A DNA stretch of 51,445 nt from WRDS01 sp964492775 (GCA_964492775.1 CAZBLH010000011.1:1-51445); one strand, 5' to 3'. Shown: positions 8,402 through 18,103, counted from the stretch's first letter. Numbers and translations: made by a program. Notes: generated by a model from the letters alone, not told the origin.

Positions 8402-9340
8402 GTGAGAGGGGCGATACGCCGCTACTGGATCCAGCTTGCTCTCATCGCGGTTGCCGCGCTGTGGGGCTCGACGTTCATCGTGGTCAAAGGCGCGGTCGCC
8501 GAGTATCCGCTGTATTCATTTCTCGCCCTGCGCTTTGGAATCGCTGTCGTCGCGTTTGTCGCGATCTTCCCCCGAGTGCTCACTCGGCTGAGCTGGAGGG
8601 CTGTGGGCGCCGGAGTCTTCGCGGGGTCGTGGCTGTGCGCCGGCTACATCTTCCAGACGTGGGGTCTCCAGGACACAACGGCCTCGAAGGCGGCGTTCAT
8701 CACCGGGATGTTCGTCGTGATCACGCCGCTGCTTCAGGCGCTGCTTCTGCGGTACCTGCCGAGCGCGGCGAGCTGGTTCGGCGCGGTATTGGCCGTGGTT
8801 GGCCTATGGTTGCTCTCCGGGGGGTCGGCCGGCAGCTGGACAGTCGGGGATACGAGGACTCTGCTTTGTGCGGCGGCGTACTCGGTACACATGATCGTGT
8901 TGGGCAGCATCGGCAAGCGCTATGACGTGCTGACCCTCACGCTCGTGCAGCTTGCCACGATCGCGCTGGTGTGTGGTGCGTTCGCGCTCGTATTGGAGCC
9001 CCTCACGCCTCCTGTGGGAACCTCGCTCTGGATCGCCCTGCTCGTCACGGGTGTGTTGTGTTCGGCGGTGGCATTCGCGGTCCAGACCTACGCGCAGCAA
9101 CACATCCCGCCCGCCCGTACGGCACTGATTCTAATCTCAGAGCCGGCGTTCGGCGGGTTGTTCGGCTGGATTGCGGGAGAAGCGCTCGGCGTGCGGGGTG
9201 TCATCGGCGCACTGCTTATCCTGGGAGGGATGATAGCTGCCGAGGTGGTCGGTGCACGCGCGACGCCCGAGCAGCATGTCGTGCTGGAGGCTGGGATCGA
9301 AGGGCCGCCGGTTCCGCTTGTTGAGGCGGAGACCAGCTAG
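8402..9340 (+). CDS. EamA/DMT-family inner-membrane transporter
   Basis: A 312-residue polytopic membrane protein of the drug/metabolite transporter superfamily. Two EamA repeats of about five helices each can be read: the first opens with LIAVAALWGSTFIVVKGAV (residues 11-29), the second near WTVGDTRTLLCAAAYSVHM. The C-terminal repeat ends with ISEPAFGGLFGWIAGEALG, typical of the family. The likely role is metabolite export or exchange; the substrate cannot be read from sequence. The GTG start follows the rsfS stop by two bases, so it is probably cotranscribed. Confidence 0.9.
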   Translation: MRGAIRRYWIQLALIAVAALWGSTFIVVKGAVAEYPLYSFLALRFGIAVVAFVAIFPRVLTRLSWRAVGAGVFAGSWLCAGYIFQTWGLQDTTASKAAFITGMFVVITPLLQALLLRYLPSAASWFGAVLAVVGLWLLSGGSAGSWTVGDTRTLLCAAAYSVHMIVLGSIGKRYDVLTLTLVQLATIALVCGAFALVLEPLTPPVGTSLWIALLVTGVLCSAVAFAVQTYAQQHIPPARTALILISEPAFGGLFGWIAGEALGVRGVIGALLILGGMIAAEVVGARATPEQHVVLEAGIEGPPVPLVEAETS

Positions 9341-9356
9341 GCCCGACGAATTGTTC

Positions 9357-9384
9357 TTGACCGCGGTATCGCCGCTGGTATACT
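9357..9384 (+). promoter_or_regulatory. Promoter of tRNA-Ala
   Basis: TTGACC (9357-9362), a 16-base spacer and TATACT (9379-9384) form one of the best sigma-70-like promoters in the window. The expected start, near 9391, is about 26 bases before the mature tRNA. Confidence 0.8.
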
Positions 9385-9416
9385 ACCGCTTGCCGCTTTT
9401 TTCGGCGCCCAGATGT

Positions 9417-9492
9417 GGGGCCATAGCTCAGCTGGGAGAGCGCATGGCTGGCAGCCATGAGGTCAGGGGTTCGATCCCCCTTGGCTCCACCA
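9417..9492 (+). tRNA. tRNA-Ala (anticodon GGC)
   Basis: A 76-base cloverleaf with acceptor GGGGCCA/TGGCTCC (one G-U pair), D arm GCTC...GAGC, anticodon stem CATGG/CCATG with loop CTGGCAG (anticodon GGC, reading GCC/GCU Ala codons), and T arm AGGGG/CCCCT around TTCGATC. The CCA end is encoded. It has its own promoter at 9357-9384 and terminator at 9505-9541. Confidence 0.97.
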
Positions 9493-9504
9493 ACAGAATC
9501 GCAG

Positions 9505-9541
9505 GTGAGGTCGGGTCTTGCACCCGGCCTCACTTCTCTTT
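9505..9541 (+). terminator. Intrinsic terminator after tRNA-Ala
   Basis: GTGAGG (9505-9510) plus CGGGT pairs with ACCCG plus CCTCAC (ending 9533), forming an approximately 11-bp stem with one mismatch, followed by TTCTCTTTG. The rest of 9542-9763 shows no gene, repeat or clear promoter that I can identify. Confidence 0.75.
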
Positions 9542-9763
9542 GTCCCACGGTGCATGCATGAATCAGCCGCTAGATTCCCGGCGACGATCCTTACGCGCCA
9601 GAACCGCCCACGGAGTCTGCTGTATTCTGAGTACGCCACCAGACTCCGCACTCCGCCTGGTTCGAAGACACGGCGTTCGCCGTGCCGGGCGGTGGGCGTA
9701 TCGTGTGTCCACGGCTCAGTCTGGGTCTGGCGACGCCGAAGAAGACCGTTCCTGAGGGGAATA

Positions 9764-11428
9764 ATGCCTGCGATCATCGAAGCTTGGCGCGCCGGAGTTC
9801 TTCGGCGCGACTCCATCACGCGCAACATCTCGGCAGGCATCGTGGTCGGGGTAGTGGCGCTACCACTCGCGATGGCGTTCGCCATCGCTTCGGGAGCCAA
9901 GCCGGAGCAGGGCCTCTACACCGCGCTGATCGCAGGCTTGCTCGTCACGCTGTTCGGCGGTACGCGGGTGCAGATCGCGGGTCCCACGGGGGCATTCGCA
10001 GTGCTGCTCTTCGGCGTGACCGCCAAGCATGGGCTCGCTGGACTGCAGGTAGTCACGCTTCTGGCCGGAGCTCTGCTGGTGCTGCTTGGGCTGTTCAAGC
10101 TGGGCGGAGTGATCCGCTTCATCCCCGAGTCGGTGATACTGGGATTCACGGCCGGTATCGCCATCGTGATCTTTGTCGGGCAGTGGGAGAACTTCTTCGG
10201 ACTGCCGAAGGTCTCAGGAGCGACGCTCTTCGAGAAGCTACCCGACCTGCTTGCCGCGCTTCCGCATCTACAGCCGGCAACGACGGCGCTGGGTCTCGCA
10301 AGCCTCGCCATCGTGGCGCTGTGGCCAAAGGTCCCGTATCTGGGCAAGATCCCGAGTCCGATGGTCGCGCTCGCTGCCGGGACCATTGTCGTCGCAGTGT
10401 TCCGTCCGGCGGACATCGCCACGATCGGTTCCGCATTTGGCGGTCTCCCGCGGGGGCTGCCGCCGCTGACGTTGCCGAGCGTCACGCTTGCGTCCCTGCC
10501 CGACCTGTTTCAGCCGGCGGTGTCAGTTGCATTGCTCGGCGCGATTGAGTCACTTCTCTCGGCGACCGTCGCTGATGGCATGCTCGGCACGAAGCATGAC
10601 CCCAACCAGGAGCTGATAGGGCAGGGCCTTGCGAACCTGGGCGTCGGGCTGTTCGGCGGGTTCGCTGCGACGGGGGCTGTGGCGCGGACGGCCACCAACG
10701 TCCGCCACGGCGGTGACAATCCCATCGCCGGAGTGGCGCACGCGGCGACCATCTTGCTCGTGCTGCTAGTGCTCGCGCCTCTTGCCGCTCACGTCCCGCT
10801 CACCACGCTGGCGGCGGTGCTGTTCGTGGTGGCGTTCAATATGAGCCAGATCAGCCGGGTCATCCGGGTTGCACGCCGGGCTCCGCGCTCGGACGTCGGA
10901 GTCATGTTCGTCACGCTGATTCTGGCGGTGTTCGCCGACATCTCGATCGCGGTTGAGGTCGGCGTAATCCTGGCGATGCTCAACTTCTTCAGGAGGATGA
11001 CCTCGACGGTTGAGGTGCGCTCCTTGGGCGAAGCCGAGCTTGCAGAGCGTTTGCCGACGAGTCAGTCCGAACAGATCCCTGAAGGCGTCGTCGTCTTCAC
11101 GATCGAGGGGCCGTTCTTCTTCGGCGCGATCGAGGAGTTCGAGAGCGCTCTTTCGCATACGGATACAGATCCAAGGGCCATCGTCATCAAGCTCGTCAAT
11201 GTGCCATTCATCGACCTGACCGGGCTCGTTGCGCTCAAAGATGCCGTGGACGCGCTCGAGAGGCGTGGAGTGGCGGTCGCGCTGTGCTGCGCGAACTCGA
11301 ACGTGGCGCAGAGATTGGCGAAGTCGGAGATCGTCGGAACGGTTTCGACACCTGCGACCGTCGGACTGGCAGAGGCGCTTGAGGCAGTTTCAGCTCAGGT
11401 CGAGGGGATGGCGCCGGCCGATCGGTAG
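9764..11428 (+). CDS. SulP-family anion transporter with STAS domain
   Basis: A 554-residue SLC26/SulP transporter. The start is the ATG at 9764 (MPAIIEAWRAGVLRRD), preceded by GAGGGG at 9754-9759. The longer open frame back to 9518 crosses the tRNA terminator and looks non-coding. The sequence begins with the family's N-terminal helix and TM1 (ISAGIVVGVVALPLAMAFAI), then the GLYTALIAGL and QIAGPTGAFAVLL elements of the substrate site. The membrane domain runs to about residue 410. A cytoplasmic STAS domain follows (about 430-545, EGVVVFTIEGPFFFGAIEEF and VPFIDLTGLVAL). Substrates in the family include sulfate, bicarbonate and dicarboxylates; this one cannot be assigned. Confidence 0.93.
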   Translation: MPAIIEAWRAGVLRRDSITRNISAGIVVGVVALPLAMAFAIASGAKPEQGLYTALIAGLLVTLFGGTRVQIAGPTGAFAVLLFGVTAKHGLAGLQVVTLLAGALLVLLGLFKLGGVIRFIPESVILGFTAGIAIVIFVGQWENFFGLPKVSGATLFEKLPDLLAALPHLQPATTALGLASLAIVALWPKVPYLGKIPSPMVALAAGTIVVAVFRPADIATIGSAFGGLPRGLPPLTLPSVTLASLPDLFQPAVSVALLGAIESLLSATVADGMLGTKHDPNQELIGQGLANLGVGLFGGFAATGAVARTATNVRHGGDNPIAGVAHAATILLVLLVLAPLAAHVPLTTLAAVLFVVAFNMSQISRVIRVARRAPRSDVGVMFVTLILAVFADISIAVEVGVILAMLNFFRRMTSTVEVRSLGEAELAERLPTSQSEQIPEGVVVFTIEGPFFFGAIEEFESALSHTDTDPRAIVIKLVNVPFIDLTGLVALKDAVDALERRGVAVALCCANSNVAQRLAKSEIVGTVSTPATVGLAEALEAVSAQVEGMAPADR

Positions 11429-11491
11429 TCCCGCGACGCGCGCATGGGTATGACCTCTGTAAGGGTGTTCCCGATGCATCGGAGGTTTGCC

Positions 11492-11710
11492 ATGCCAGGC
11501 AGCGTCTACAAGGTCATCGAACTTGTCGGGACGAGCCCGGAGTCCTGGGAGCAGGCGGCCCGCAATGCGCTTGAGGTGGCAGCCGAGCACCTGCAGGATC
11601 TCCGCATCGCCGAGGTCGTCAAGAGTGACGTACGTCTCGACGAGAACAAGATCGTCGAGTACCGCGTCAAGATGAAGGTCTCGTTCAAGTACCATCCTGA
11701 GCTGAGCTGA
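11492..11710 (+). CDS. Dodecin family flavin-binding protein
   Basis: Small dodecin protein that assembles as a hollow dodecamer and stores flavin or CoA. The start is the ATG at 11492 with a clean GGAGG site at 11481-11485 (6-base spacing), which rules out the longer frame from 11444. The product is 72 residues, the normal dodecin size. It shows VYKVIELVGTSPESWEQAA, including the family's tryptophan that stacks on the isoalloxazine ring, and the closing strand YRVKMKVSFKY. It is followed by a hairpin terminator at 11734-11766. Confidence 0.93.
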   Translation: MPGSVYKVIELVGTSPESWEQAARNALEVAAEHLQDLRIAEVVKSDVRLDENKIVEYRVKMKVSFKYHPELS

Positions 11711-11733
11711 CGCCGCGCCAGGCAGCAGGTGAT

Positions 11734-11766
11734 GGCAGCGCCGCGAACGCGCGGCCTGCCTTGTTG
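11734..11766 (+). terminator. Intrinsic terminator after dodecin gene
   Basis: GGCAG-CG-CCGCG pairs with CGCGG-C-CTGCC around an AACG loop (11734-11760), followed by TTGTTG. The remaining gap up to leuS (11767-11969) has a possible -10 box at 11916-11921. I see no T-box specifier/antiterminator structure in it. Confidence 0.65.
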
Positions 11767-11915
11767 CGCCTCACGGACTGACTCCGGGATCACCTCGCTC
11801 ACCGCGCTCGCACCGCAGCGAAGCGCTATTTTCGCTGCACCCATACTCGCGATCGGCTGACCCGGTCGTCAGTCTCATCACGCCGCCGATAAGGACGCGA
11901 GCGGTCCTTCTCGGC

Positions 11916-11921
11916 TAGAAT
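11916..11921 (+). promoter_or_regulatory. Possible -10 box for leuS
   Basis: TAGAAT lies about 50 bases before the leuS start and matches the -10 hexamer seen before several genes here. No convincing -35 is present at 16-18 bases, so this is a weak call. Confidence 0.4.
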
Positions 11922-11969
11922 CGGAACTCGTATCAATGTGGAAGCCACGACCGGAAAGCGAGTGTTGCC

Positions 11970-14530
11970 TTGAGCGACCTCAAGTACCGTCCGCAGGACA
12001 TCGAGTTGAAGTGGCAGGCTGAGTGGGAGCGTGCAGGCCTGTACAAGGTGGGCGAGGACGCGGAGCGGCCCAAGAAGTACGTGCTGGAGATGTTCCCGTA
12101 CCCATCGGGTGACATACACATGGGTCACGTGCGCAACTACACTATCGGCGACGTGATCGCGCGCCAGTCGAGGATGGCCGGGTTCCAGGTGTTGCACCCG
12201 ATCGGGTGGGACGCGTTCGGCCTACCAGCCGAGAACGCCGCGATCAAGAGCGCCACGCATCCGGCGACCTGGACCTACGCCAACATCGAGCGTCAGCGCG
12301 CCAGCTTCAAGCGCATGGGGTTCTCGTACGACTGGGACCGCGACGTGATCACCTGCAGCGAGGACTACTACCGCTGGGGCCAGTGGATCTTCGTCAAGTT
12401 CTGGGAGAAAGGGCTCGTTGAGCGCAAGAGCTCCCCGGTGAACTGGTGCCCGAGCTGCAAGACGGTGCTCGCGAACGAGCAGGTGCTCTCGGACGGCGAG
12501 TGCTGGCGCTGCGGGAGCGTGGTCGAGAAGCGCGAGCTTGAGCAGTGGTACTTCAAGATCACCGAGTACGCGCAAGAGCTGCTCGACGATCTCGACGAGC
12601 TGCCCGGCTGGCCCGAGCGCGTGAAGACGATGCAGGCGAACTGGATCGGCCGCAGCGAGGGCGCCGAGGTCGAGTTCGAACTGTGTGATGCCGTCGGAGA
12701 GCCGAGCGGCGAACTCATCACTGTGTTCACCACTCGCCCCGACACGCTGTTCGGCTGCACGTTCTTCCTGCTGGCGCCGGAGCATCCCATGGTGCGTGAG
12801 TTCGTCGCTGGCACCGAGTACGAGTCGGCAGTCATGGCAGTCGTCGAGGCCGCCGCGCGCGAGACGGCCGTCGAGCGCCAGCTCGGCGAACGCGAGAAGC
12901 GCGGCGCGTTTACCGGCCGCTACGTCATCAACCCGGTCAACGGCGAGAAGGTCCCGATCTGGGTCAGTGACTACGTGCTGATGGACTACGGTACCGGCGC
13001 GGTCATGGCCGTGCCCTCGGGCGACCAGCGCGACTTCGAGTTCGCGCGCAAGTACGGCCTGCCGATCCCACCCGTAGTGGTGGCCGAGGACGACCCGCTC
13101 TTCGCCGAGCTCTCCGGTGTCGCCGACCGAGTGCGCATCGACGTCGAGTGGCCCGAGGCCTACGCCGGCGACGGCGTGATGGTGCAGTCAGGCGCGTTCA
13201 CGGGGATGCGCGGCGGCAAGGGGAGCGAGGGCGTTGCTGCGGTGACGGCATGGCTTGCCGACCGCGGCCGCGGCCGCTCGGCGGTGAACTNNNNNNNNNN
13301 CGCCTGCGCGACTGGCTCATCAGCCGCCAACGCTACTGGGGCAACCCGATTCCGGCAATCCACTGCCCGGCGTGCGGGCTTGTTCCGGTCCCCGAGGCCG
13401 ATCTGCCCGTCGTGCTGCCTGCCGACGTGGACATCACCAAGGGCGAGACGCTTGCCGACCACCCCGAGTTCTACGAGACGACGTGTCCGAAGTGCGGTGG
13501 TCCCGCTCGGCGAGAGACCGACACGATGGACACGTTCACCTGCTCGTCCTGGTACTACCTGCGCTATTGCGACGCGCGCAACGAGGATGCGATCTGGGAG
13601 CCTGAGAAGGCCGAGTACTGGATGCCCGTGGACCAGTACATCGGCGGTATCGAACACGCGATCCTGCACCTGCTGTACTCGCGGTTCTTCACGAAGGTCT
13701 TCCGCGATCTGGGCCTCGTGAACTGCTCGGAACCCTTCACGAACCTGCTCACGCAGGGTATGGTTAAGCTTGACGGCGCAACGATGTCCAAGTCACGAGG
13801 CAATGTCGTGGCTCCTGAGGACATGATCGCCAAGTACGGATGCGACGCTCTGCGCGCGTACATCCTGTTCATGGCCCCGCCTGACAAGGACCTCGACTGG
13901 TCCTACGAGGGGCTGGAGGGGATGTACCGGTGGATCGGCCGCGTGTGGCGTCTTGTGGTCGAGGGTGCCGGCGCAGGCGAGCTGAATGTGACACCGGGCG
14001 ACGGAGGCGCGAGCGAGAGCGCCAGCGCTCAGGGCAGGACGCTCGTGCGGGAGATGCACCGAGTGATCGGGAAGGTCACCGATGACATCGGTCGCTTTCA
14101 GTTCAACACCGCCATCGCAGCGATGATGGAGCTCACCAACGCCGCGTATGACTACCGGAACGCCGTGCCTGAGGCCGAGCGCGATGCTGCGCTGCTGCGC
14201 GAGGTGTCCGAGACGATCACGCTCCTGCTGGCACCGTTCGCGCCGCACATGTGCGAGGAGCTTTGGCGCGACGTGTTCGGCCATGAGGAGTCGGTGCACC
14301 TGCAGGCTTGGCCAGTCGCCGATGCGAAGCTTGCCGCCGCCGACGTCGTCGAGCTTGCGATCCAGGTCAACGGCAAGGTCCGTGGACGGATCAGCGTGGA
14401 CGCGACGGCTCCGGAGCAGGCGGTCAAAGACGCCGCGCTAGCGGAGGTCGCCGACGCACTGGGCGGGACACAGCCCAAGAAGGTCATCGTCGTTCCCGGT
14501 AGGCTCGTCAACATAGTGGTTGCGGGATGA
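11970..14530 (+). CDS. leuS: Leucyl-tRNA synthetase (split by an N gap)
   Basis: Class I synthetase that charges tRNA-Leu. The TTG at 11970 opens MSDLKYRPQDIELKWQ, the expected LeuRS N-terminus. The HIGH motif is HMGH (in PSGDIHMGHVRNYT), an editing (CP1) domain occupies the middle, and the KMSKS loop is TMSKS (GATMSKSRGN, near base 13780). The C-terminal VQVNGKVRGRI segment is complete. Ten N at 13291-13300 shift the frame: codons run in one phase up to AVN and in another from RLRDWLISRQRYWG. The family consensus NYRLRDW implies only two bases are missing, so the gene is probably intact, about 850 residues. The break is an assembly artefact, not a pseudogene. Confidence 0.95.
13291..13300. 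other. Assembly gap (10 N) inside leuS
   Basis: Placeholder run of ten N directly after a GC-rich stretch (cgcggccgcggccgctcgg). Protein conservation across the junction suggests a true gap of two bases (completing a Tyr codon), so N=10 is not a measured length. Confidence 0.95.
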
Positions 14531-14556
14531 GCCAGTGAACCTGTCATAGAGCGCCG

Positions 14557-14588
14557 ACGGGCGGTCCCACGGGGCCGCCCGCCTTGTT
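14557..14588 (+). terminator. Intrinsic terminator after leuS
   Basis: GGGCGG (14559-14564) pairs with CCGCCC (14575-14580), with additional CCC/GGG pairing inside, followed by GCCTTGTTTG. The following stretch to 14751 contains no gene that I can support. Confidence 0.7.
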
Positions 14589-14751
14589 TGTGGCGGGCGA
14601 GCAGGCCCTATCGCGGCCGCCGTCACACTATCCTCCGCGGTCAGTCTTCGGTCGGAATCCGGTAAGCACCACATGCCACGCTGCGTTGTGCGGGTCGAGT
14701 GAAGGCGGCCCGCCGGTCGTCTGTAAACAGCTCTCGATCACGGTGGTGAAC

Positions 14752-15507
14752 ATGGGGCTTTCATTCAAAGAAGCAATTGACGAACTCGCCCGACGCGCAG
14801 GAATGAAGGAGGTTCCTCGTCCGGTGCTTATCGGCATTGTCGCCGTTGCGCTTGTTGCCGTCGGCTGGGCTGCATGGCGATGGTGGCCGGGAGGTTCCGC
14901 GGGCGGGGAGGTGGAGTTCGCCGACGCGGACAGAGCTGCCGCAAGCGCGAGGCTTGAGGCAAGCGCCACTGCCGATCCAGCGCCAAGCGTCGAGCCGTCC
15001 GTAACGGTGCATGTGGTAGGTGCGGTCAGACATCCCGGTGTATACAAGCTTCCGGGCGGGGCGCGCGCGAGCGACGCCATCGCGGCAGCGGGAGGTCCGC
15101 TTGGGGATGCGGTGCCCTCGGCGATCAACATGGCGCGGGTAGTGGAGGATGGCGAACAGATCTACCTGCCCGACGAGGACGCTATGACCACAGGCAAGAC
15201 GCCTGCCCTTGCCTCGTCCGCTCCTCAGGCGCCGGGTGTTCCGGGTGGGAGTTCGTCGGTACCCAACAGCAGCGGCAGTAGCGGTAGTAGCAGTAGCGCG
15301 CCCAAGACGAGTGGGCTCATCGACATCAACAGCGCCGACGTCGCACTCCTGGATACCCTGCCCGGAATAGGCCCCTCTACCGCCGAGAAGATCGTTGCTG
15401 ACCGGGAGGCCAACGGGAAGTTCACCTCGGTTGATGACCTGGGCCGCGTGTCTGGGATCGGCGAGAAGAAGCTCGATGCTCTACGGGATCTGATCGTTGC
15501 GCGATGA
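14752..15507 (+). CDS. comEA: Competence protein ComEA (SLBB plus helix-hairpin-helix)
   Basis: Membrane-anchored DNA receptor of the uptake machinery. I start it at the ATG at 14752 (MGLSFKEAIDELARRAG), giving 251 residues; GTG codons at 14743 and 14746 are alternatives, and no strong ribosome-binding site settles it. Layout: one membrane helix (about residues 24-41), an SLBB domain (about 83-140, VHVVGAVRHPGVYKLPGG), a Ser/Gly-rich linker (about 160-185), then tandem HhH DNA-binding motifs (DINSADVALLDTLPGIGPS and VSGIGEKKLDALRDL). The following comEC overlaps it by 11 bases, which supports a working uptake pair. Confidence 0.93.
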   Translation: MGLSFKEAIDELARRAGMKEVPRPVLIGIVAVALVAVGWAAWRWWPGGSAGGEVEFADADRAAASARLEASATADPAPSVEPSVTVHVVGAVRHPGVYKLPGGARASDAIAAAGGPLGDAVPSAINMARVVEDGEQIYLPDEDAMTTGKTPALASSAPQAPGVPGGSSSVPNSSGSSGSSSSAPKTSGLIDINSADVALLDTLPGIGPSTAEKIVADREANGKFTSVDDLGRVSGIGEKKLDALRDLIVAR

Positions 15508-18103
15508 GCAGTCGATTCTCCGGCCGTCCATCCCGCCGATGGCTTGGGCTGCAATCGGGCTATGGGCAGGAATCGTTGTGGCGGAGGCGAACTCCTGGGC
15601 GGCCTTCGGAGGTGATGCCCGTGCAAACCTGCTCGGCGGGCCGGTCAGCTGGGTGGCAGCGGCAGCACTGGCGGTTGTGGCTCTGTCGAAGCGGCGGGCA
15701 TGGATCCTTCTGTTGTTGGTGGGCATGCTCGCCGGTACGACGGGCGGTGGGCTCTTCTGGCAGCGCTGGCGTGCAGATCATGCGGAGCTGACTACCGGGG
15801 GCTCTCGGCAATGGGTGGCCGAGGCGATCAACGACCCAAGAGTCAATGAATTCGGGTCACGTAGCGAGGTCCTGGCGCGGGCCGGTGCCAGAACGTACCG
15901 GCTGACCTGCAACTGGCCGGCAGACGGCCGAGTGCCGGAGCCGGGAGAGATATGTGAGTTCACGGGCGCGACCAGAGCCCCATCGTCGTCAGAGTCCGCA
16001 CGTCGCGCTCACCAATCTGGAGTCGTTGGGACACTGAAGCCCAGAGGGCTGCAGGTCACCGGCACGGCACGCACGTTGCGCGGTGCGATCACGGGGTTCA
16101 GGCAGGCGTCCGCTTTCCGGATCGAGAGCGTGGAAGGGGCGGGTGGCGATCTACTGCTCGGCGTGTTGCTGGGAGATCGACGCCGGCTTACCGGTACCGA
16201 GGCGGACGTGTCCTTCAGGACCACGGGCCTGTCGCATCTCGTGGCGGTTAGCGGTGGGCACCTCGTGGTCGTGGCGGCTCTAGTCACGTGGATGCTCAGG
16301 CAGCTGCGCGTTCGTCGTCTCGCAGTGGCGGTTGCGGTAACGACATCCATCGGGATCTACGTCGTGTTATCCGGGGTACAGGCGTCGGCGGTGCGGGCAT
16401 GGCTGATGTCAGCTGTGCTCTCCGGGGTCGGGTTGACTGGCCGTCGCGGTGACGGTCTTGGGGCGTTGTGCACAGCGATGGTGGTCGCTCTGGCGGCGTA
16501 CCCGCCGACCGCGTTCGACCTCGGCTTTCAACTTTCCGTGCTGTCGGTAGCGGGGTTGCTGCTCTACGCCAGGCTTGGTGAGGCGTGGGCCGTCATGGCA
16601 GTGGGACCTCGGCTGCGCAAGCTCGGCGGGCCGATCGCGCTGACGCTTGTCGCGCAGGCGGCGACTCTGCCACTCACCGTCGCAACGTTCGCCAGCGTAT
16701 CGCTGGTCTCCCCAATCGCGAACCTTGCGGTCTCGCCTCTGGTGTCGCTCCTGCTTGTGGTAGGGCTCGCTGGGATCCTCGTGGCTCCGGTGTGGTCCGC
16801 CGCTGGACACTTCTTGCTCATGTTGGCTGGCACCGCCGGCAGCATGGCGACCGCACTCGCAGGATGGCTCGCGTCGCTTCCGTATGCGGCCATTCCGCTC
16901 GGGTGGTCTGCACTGCCCGCCGGATGCGCGTTCACGCTTGCTGGTGCGGCCGTCTGGATCGCATGGCCGCAGCCGAGCAGGCGAGTAGCCAAGCGCGTCG
17001 CCGCTGTTGCGATGTGCGGGCTGATCGTCATTGCCAGCGGCGGTTTCAGGCTACAGTCCGGCGACCCAAGAATCACTGTGCTCGACGTCGGGCAGGGTGA
17101 CGCGGTCTTGGTGTCTGCGGACGGCCGGACGGCGCTTGTCGATGCAGGGCCGAGCACATCAGGAATGCGGGCCGCAGCTGCTCGGCACGGGCTGCGCCGG
17201 GTTGACGTATTCGTGGGGACACACCTGCACGCGGACCACGTCGACGGGATAGAGGGGCTGGAGGGCGTGGTGTCAGTCGAGACGGCGATTGTCTCGGCGG
17301 GGGCGGCCGATGATGATGCGGACGCCCTCGAGGTTCTCGAGCGAATGGGAGCGCAGATCAGGGAGGTGACTGCTGGCACCAGGTTCAAGGTGGGTGGTTT
17401 CGAGTTCACCGTCGTGTGGCCGCGTGAGCCGATAGAGGACGGCAGCGAGAACGAGTCGAGTGTCGTGATGCTCGCGACTTGCGGCGAGTTCTCGGCGCTG
17501 CTCACTGGTGATGCCGAGACCCTCGTTCTTGATGAGGTGGTGCGCTCGGGGCTGGTGGGTGATATCGATGTGCTCAAGGTTGGACACCACGGCAGCGCAA
17601 AAGCAGTCAGCCCTGAGCTCCTAGCGGTCCTCAAGCCGGAACTTGCTCTCATCAGCTGCGGCACGGGTAACCGGTATGGTCACCCGACACCGGAAGCGCT
17701 TCAGCGACTCGAAGCCGTCGGAACCCGTGTTCTCCGTACGGATCTGAGTGGTGACCTCATCGTGGAGGTCGGGGATGGGAGCTACGTCGTCAAGACGCAG
17801 AAACGTGGCAGTGCTGACGACCGCTATGCGACACTGATGAGGCTGCCGACCGACGGCGTGGAAGGAACCGATGAGCAATACCGACAAAGCTGCCCCGCTC
17901 GAGCCTGTCTATCTGATCGTGAGCGAGCAGAAGCTCCTTGTGGACCAGGCCCTCGAGCGGCTTCGGAAGCGCTTCGCCGAGATGGGCGACATCGATATCG
18001 ACATGCAGACCTTCTCGGGCGAGAACGCGGCAGCCGACGACATCCTGATCGCCTGCAACACGCTGCCGTTCGCCTCAGAGCGCCGCCTCGTGATCGTTCG
18101 TGA
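15497..18103 (+). CDS. comEC: ComEC/Rec2 DNA-uptake channel with metallo-beta-lactamase domain
   Basis: Inner-membrane channel that takes up single-stranded DNA. The TTG start at 15497 lies within comEA and gives the usual family N-terminus before the first hydrophobic stretch. Layout: an N-terminal helical/DUF4131 region, the Competence domain from about residue 215 (LLLGVLLGDRRRLTG, LVAVSGGHLV), multiple membrane helices, and a metallo-beta-lactamase-like domain from about 526 (VLDVGQGDAVL, GTHLHADHVDG, KVGHHGS, YGHPTPEAL). The conserved protein appears to end near residue 770-790 (about base 17830), but the frame stays open to 18103, overlapping holA out of frame by 233 bases. That tail may be non-native, arising from a lost stop or a sequence error. 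Confidence 0.9.
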   Translation: MRDEQSILRPSIPPMAWAAIGLWAGIVVAEANSWAAFGGDARANLLGGPVSWVAAAALAVVALSKRRAWILLLLVGMLAGTTGGGLFWQRWRADHAELTTGGSRQWVAEAINDPRVNEFGSRSEVLARAGARTYRLTCNWPADGRVPEPGEICEFTGATRAPSSSESARRAHQSGVVGTLKPRGLQVTGTARTLRGAITGFRQASAFRIESVEGAGGDLLLGVLLGDRRRLTGTEADVSFRTTGLSHLVAVSGGHLVVVAALVTWMLRQLRVRRLAVAVAVTTSIGIYVVLSGVQASAVRAWLMSAVLSGVGLTGRRGDGLGALCTAMVVALAAYPPTAFDLGFQLSVLSVAGLLLYARLGEAWAVMAVGPRLRKLGGPIALTLVAQAATLPLTVATFASVSLVSPIANLAVSPLVSLLLVVGLAGILVAPVWSAAGHFLLMLAGTAGSMATALAGWLASLPYAAIPLGWSALPAGCAFTLAGAAVWIAWPQPSRRVAKRVAAVAMCGLIVIASGGFRLQSGDPRITVLDVGQGDAVLVSADGRTALVDAGPSTSGMRAAAARHGLRRVDVFVGTHLHADHVDGIEGLEGVVSVETAIVSAGAADDDADALEVLERMGAQIREVTAGTRFKVGGFEFTVVWPREPIEDGSENESSVVMLATCGEFSALLTGDAETLVLDEVVRSGLVGDIDVLKVGHHGSAKAVSPELLAVLKPELALISCGTGNRYGHPTPEALQRLEAVGTRVLRTDLSGDLIVEVGDGSYVVKTQKRGSADDRYATLMRLPTDGVEGTDEQYRQSCPARACLSDRERAEAPCGPGPRAASEALRRDGRHRYRHADLLGRERGSRRHPDRLQHAAVRLRAPPRDRS

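Noticed and set aside
9342..11966. SulP-dodecin block next to tRNA-Ala as an integrated island
   Set aside because: No integrase, no repeat of the tRNA 3' end further downstream that I could find, and base composition looks like the neighbours.
11767..11969. T-box riboswitch upstream of leuS
   Set aside because: I looked for the T-box sequence and a terminator/antiterminator pair before the start codon and saw neither.
11970..14530. leuS as a pseudogene or two separate genes
   Set aside because: The frame change coincides exactly with a ten-N run, and all catalytic motifs are intact on both sides.
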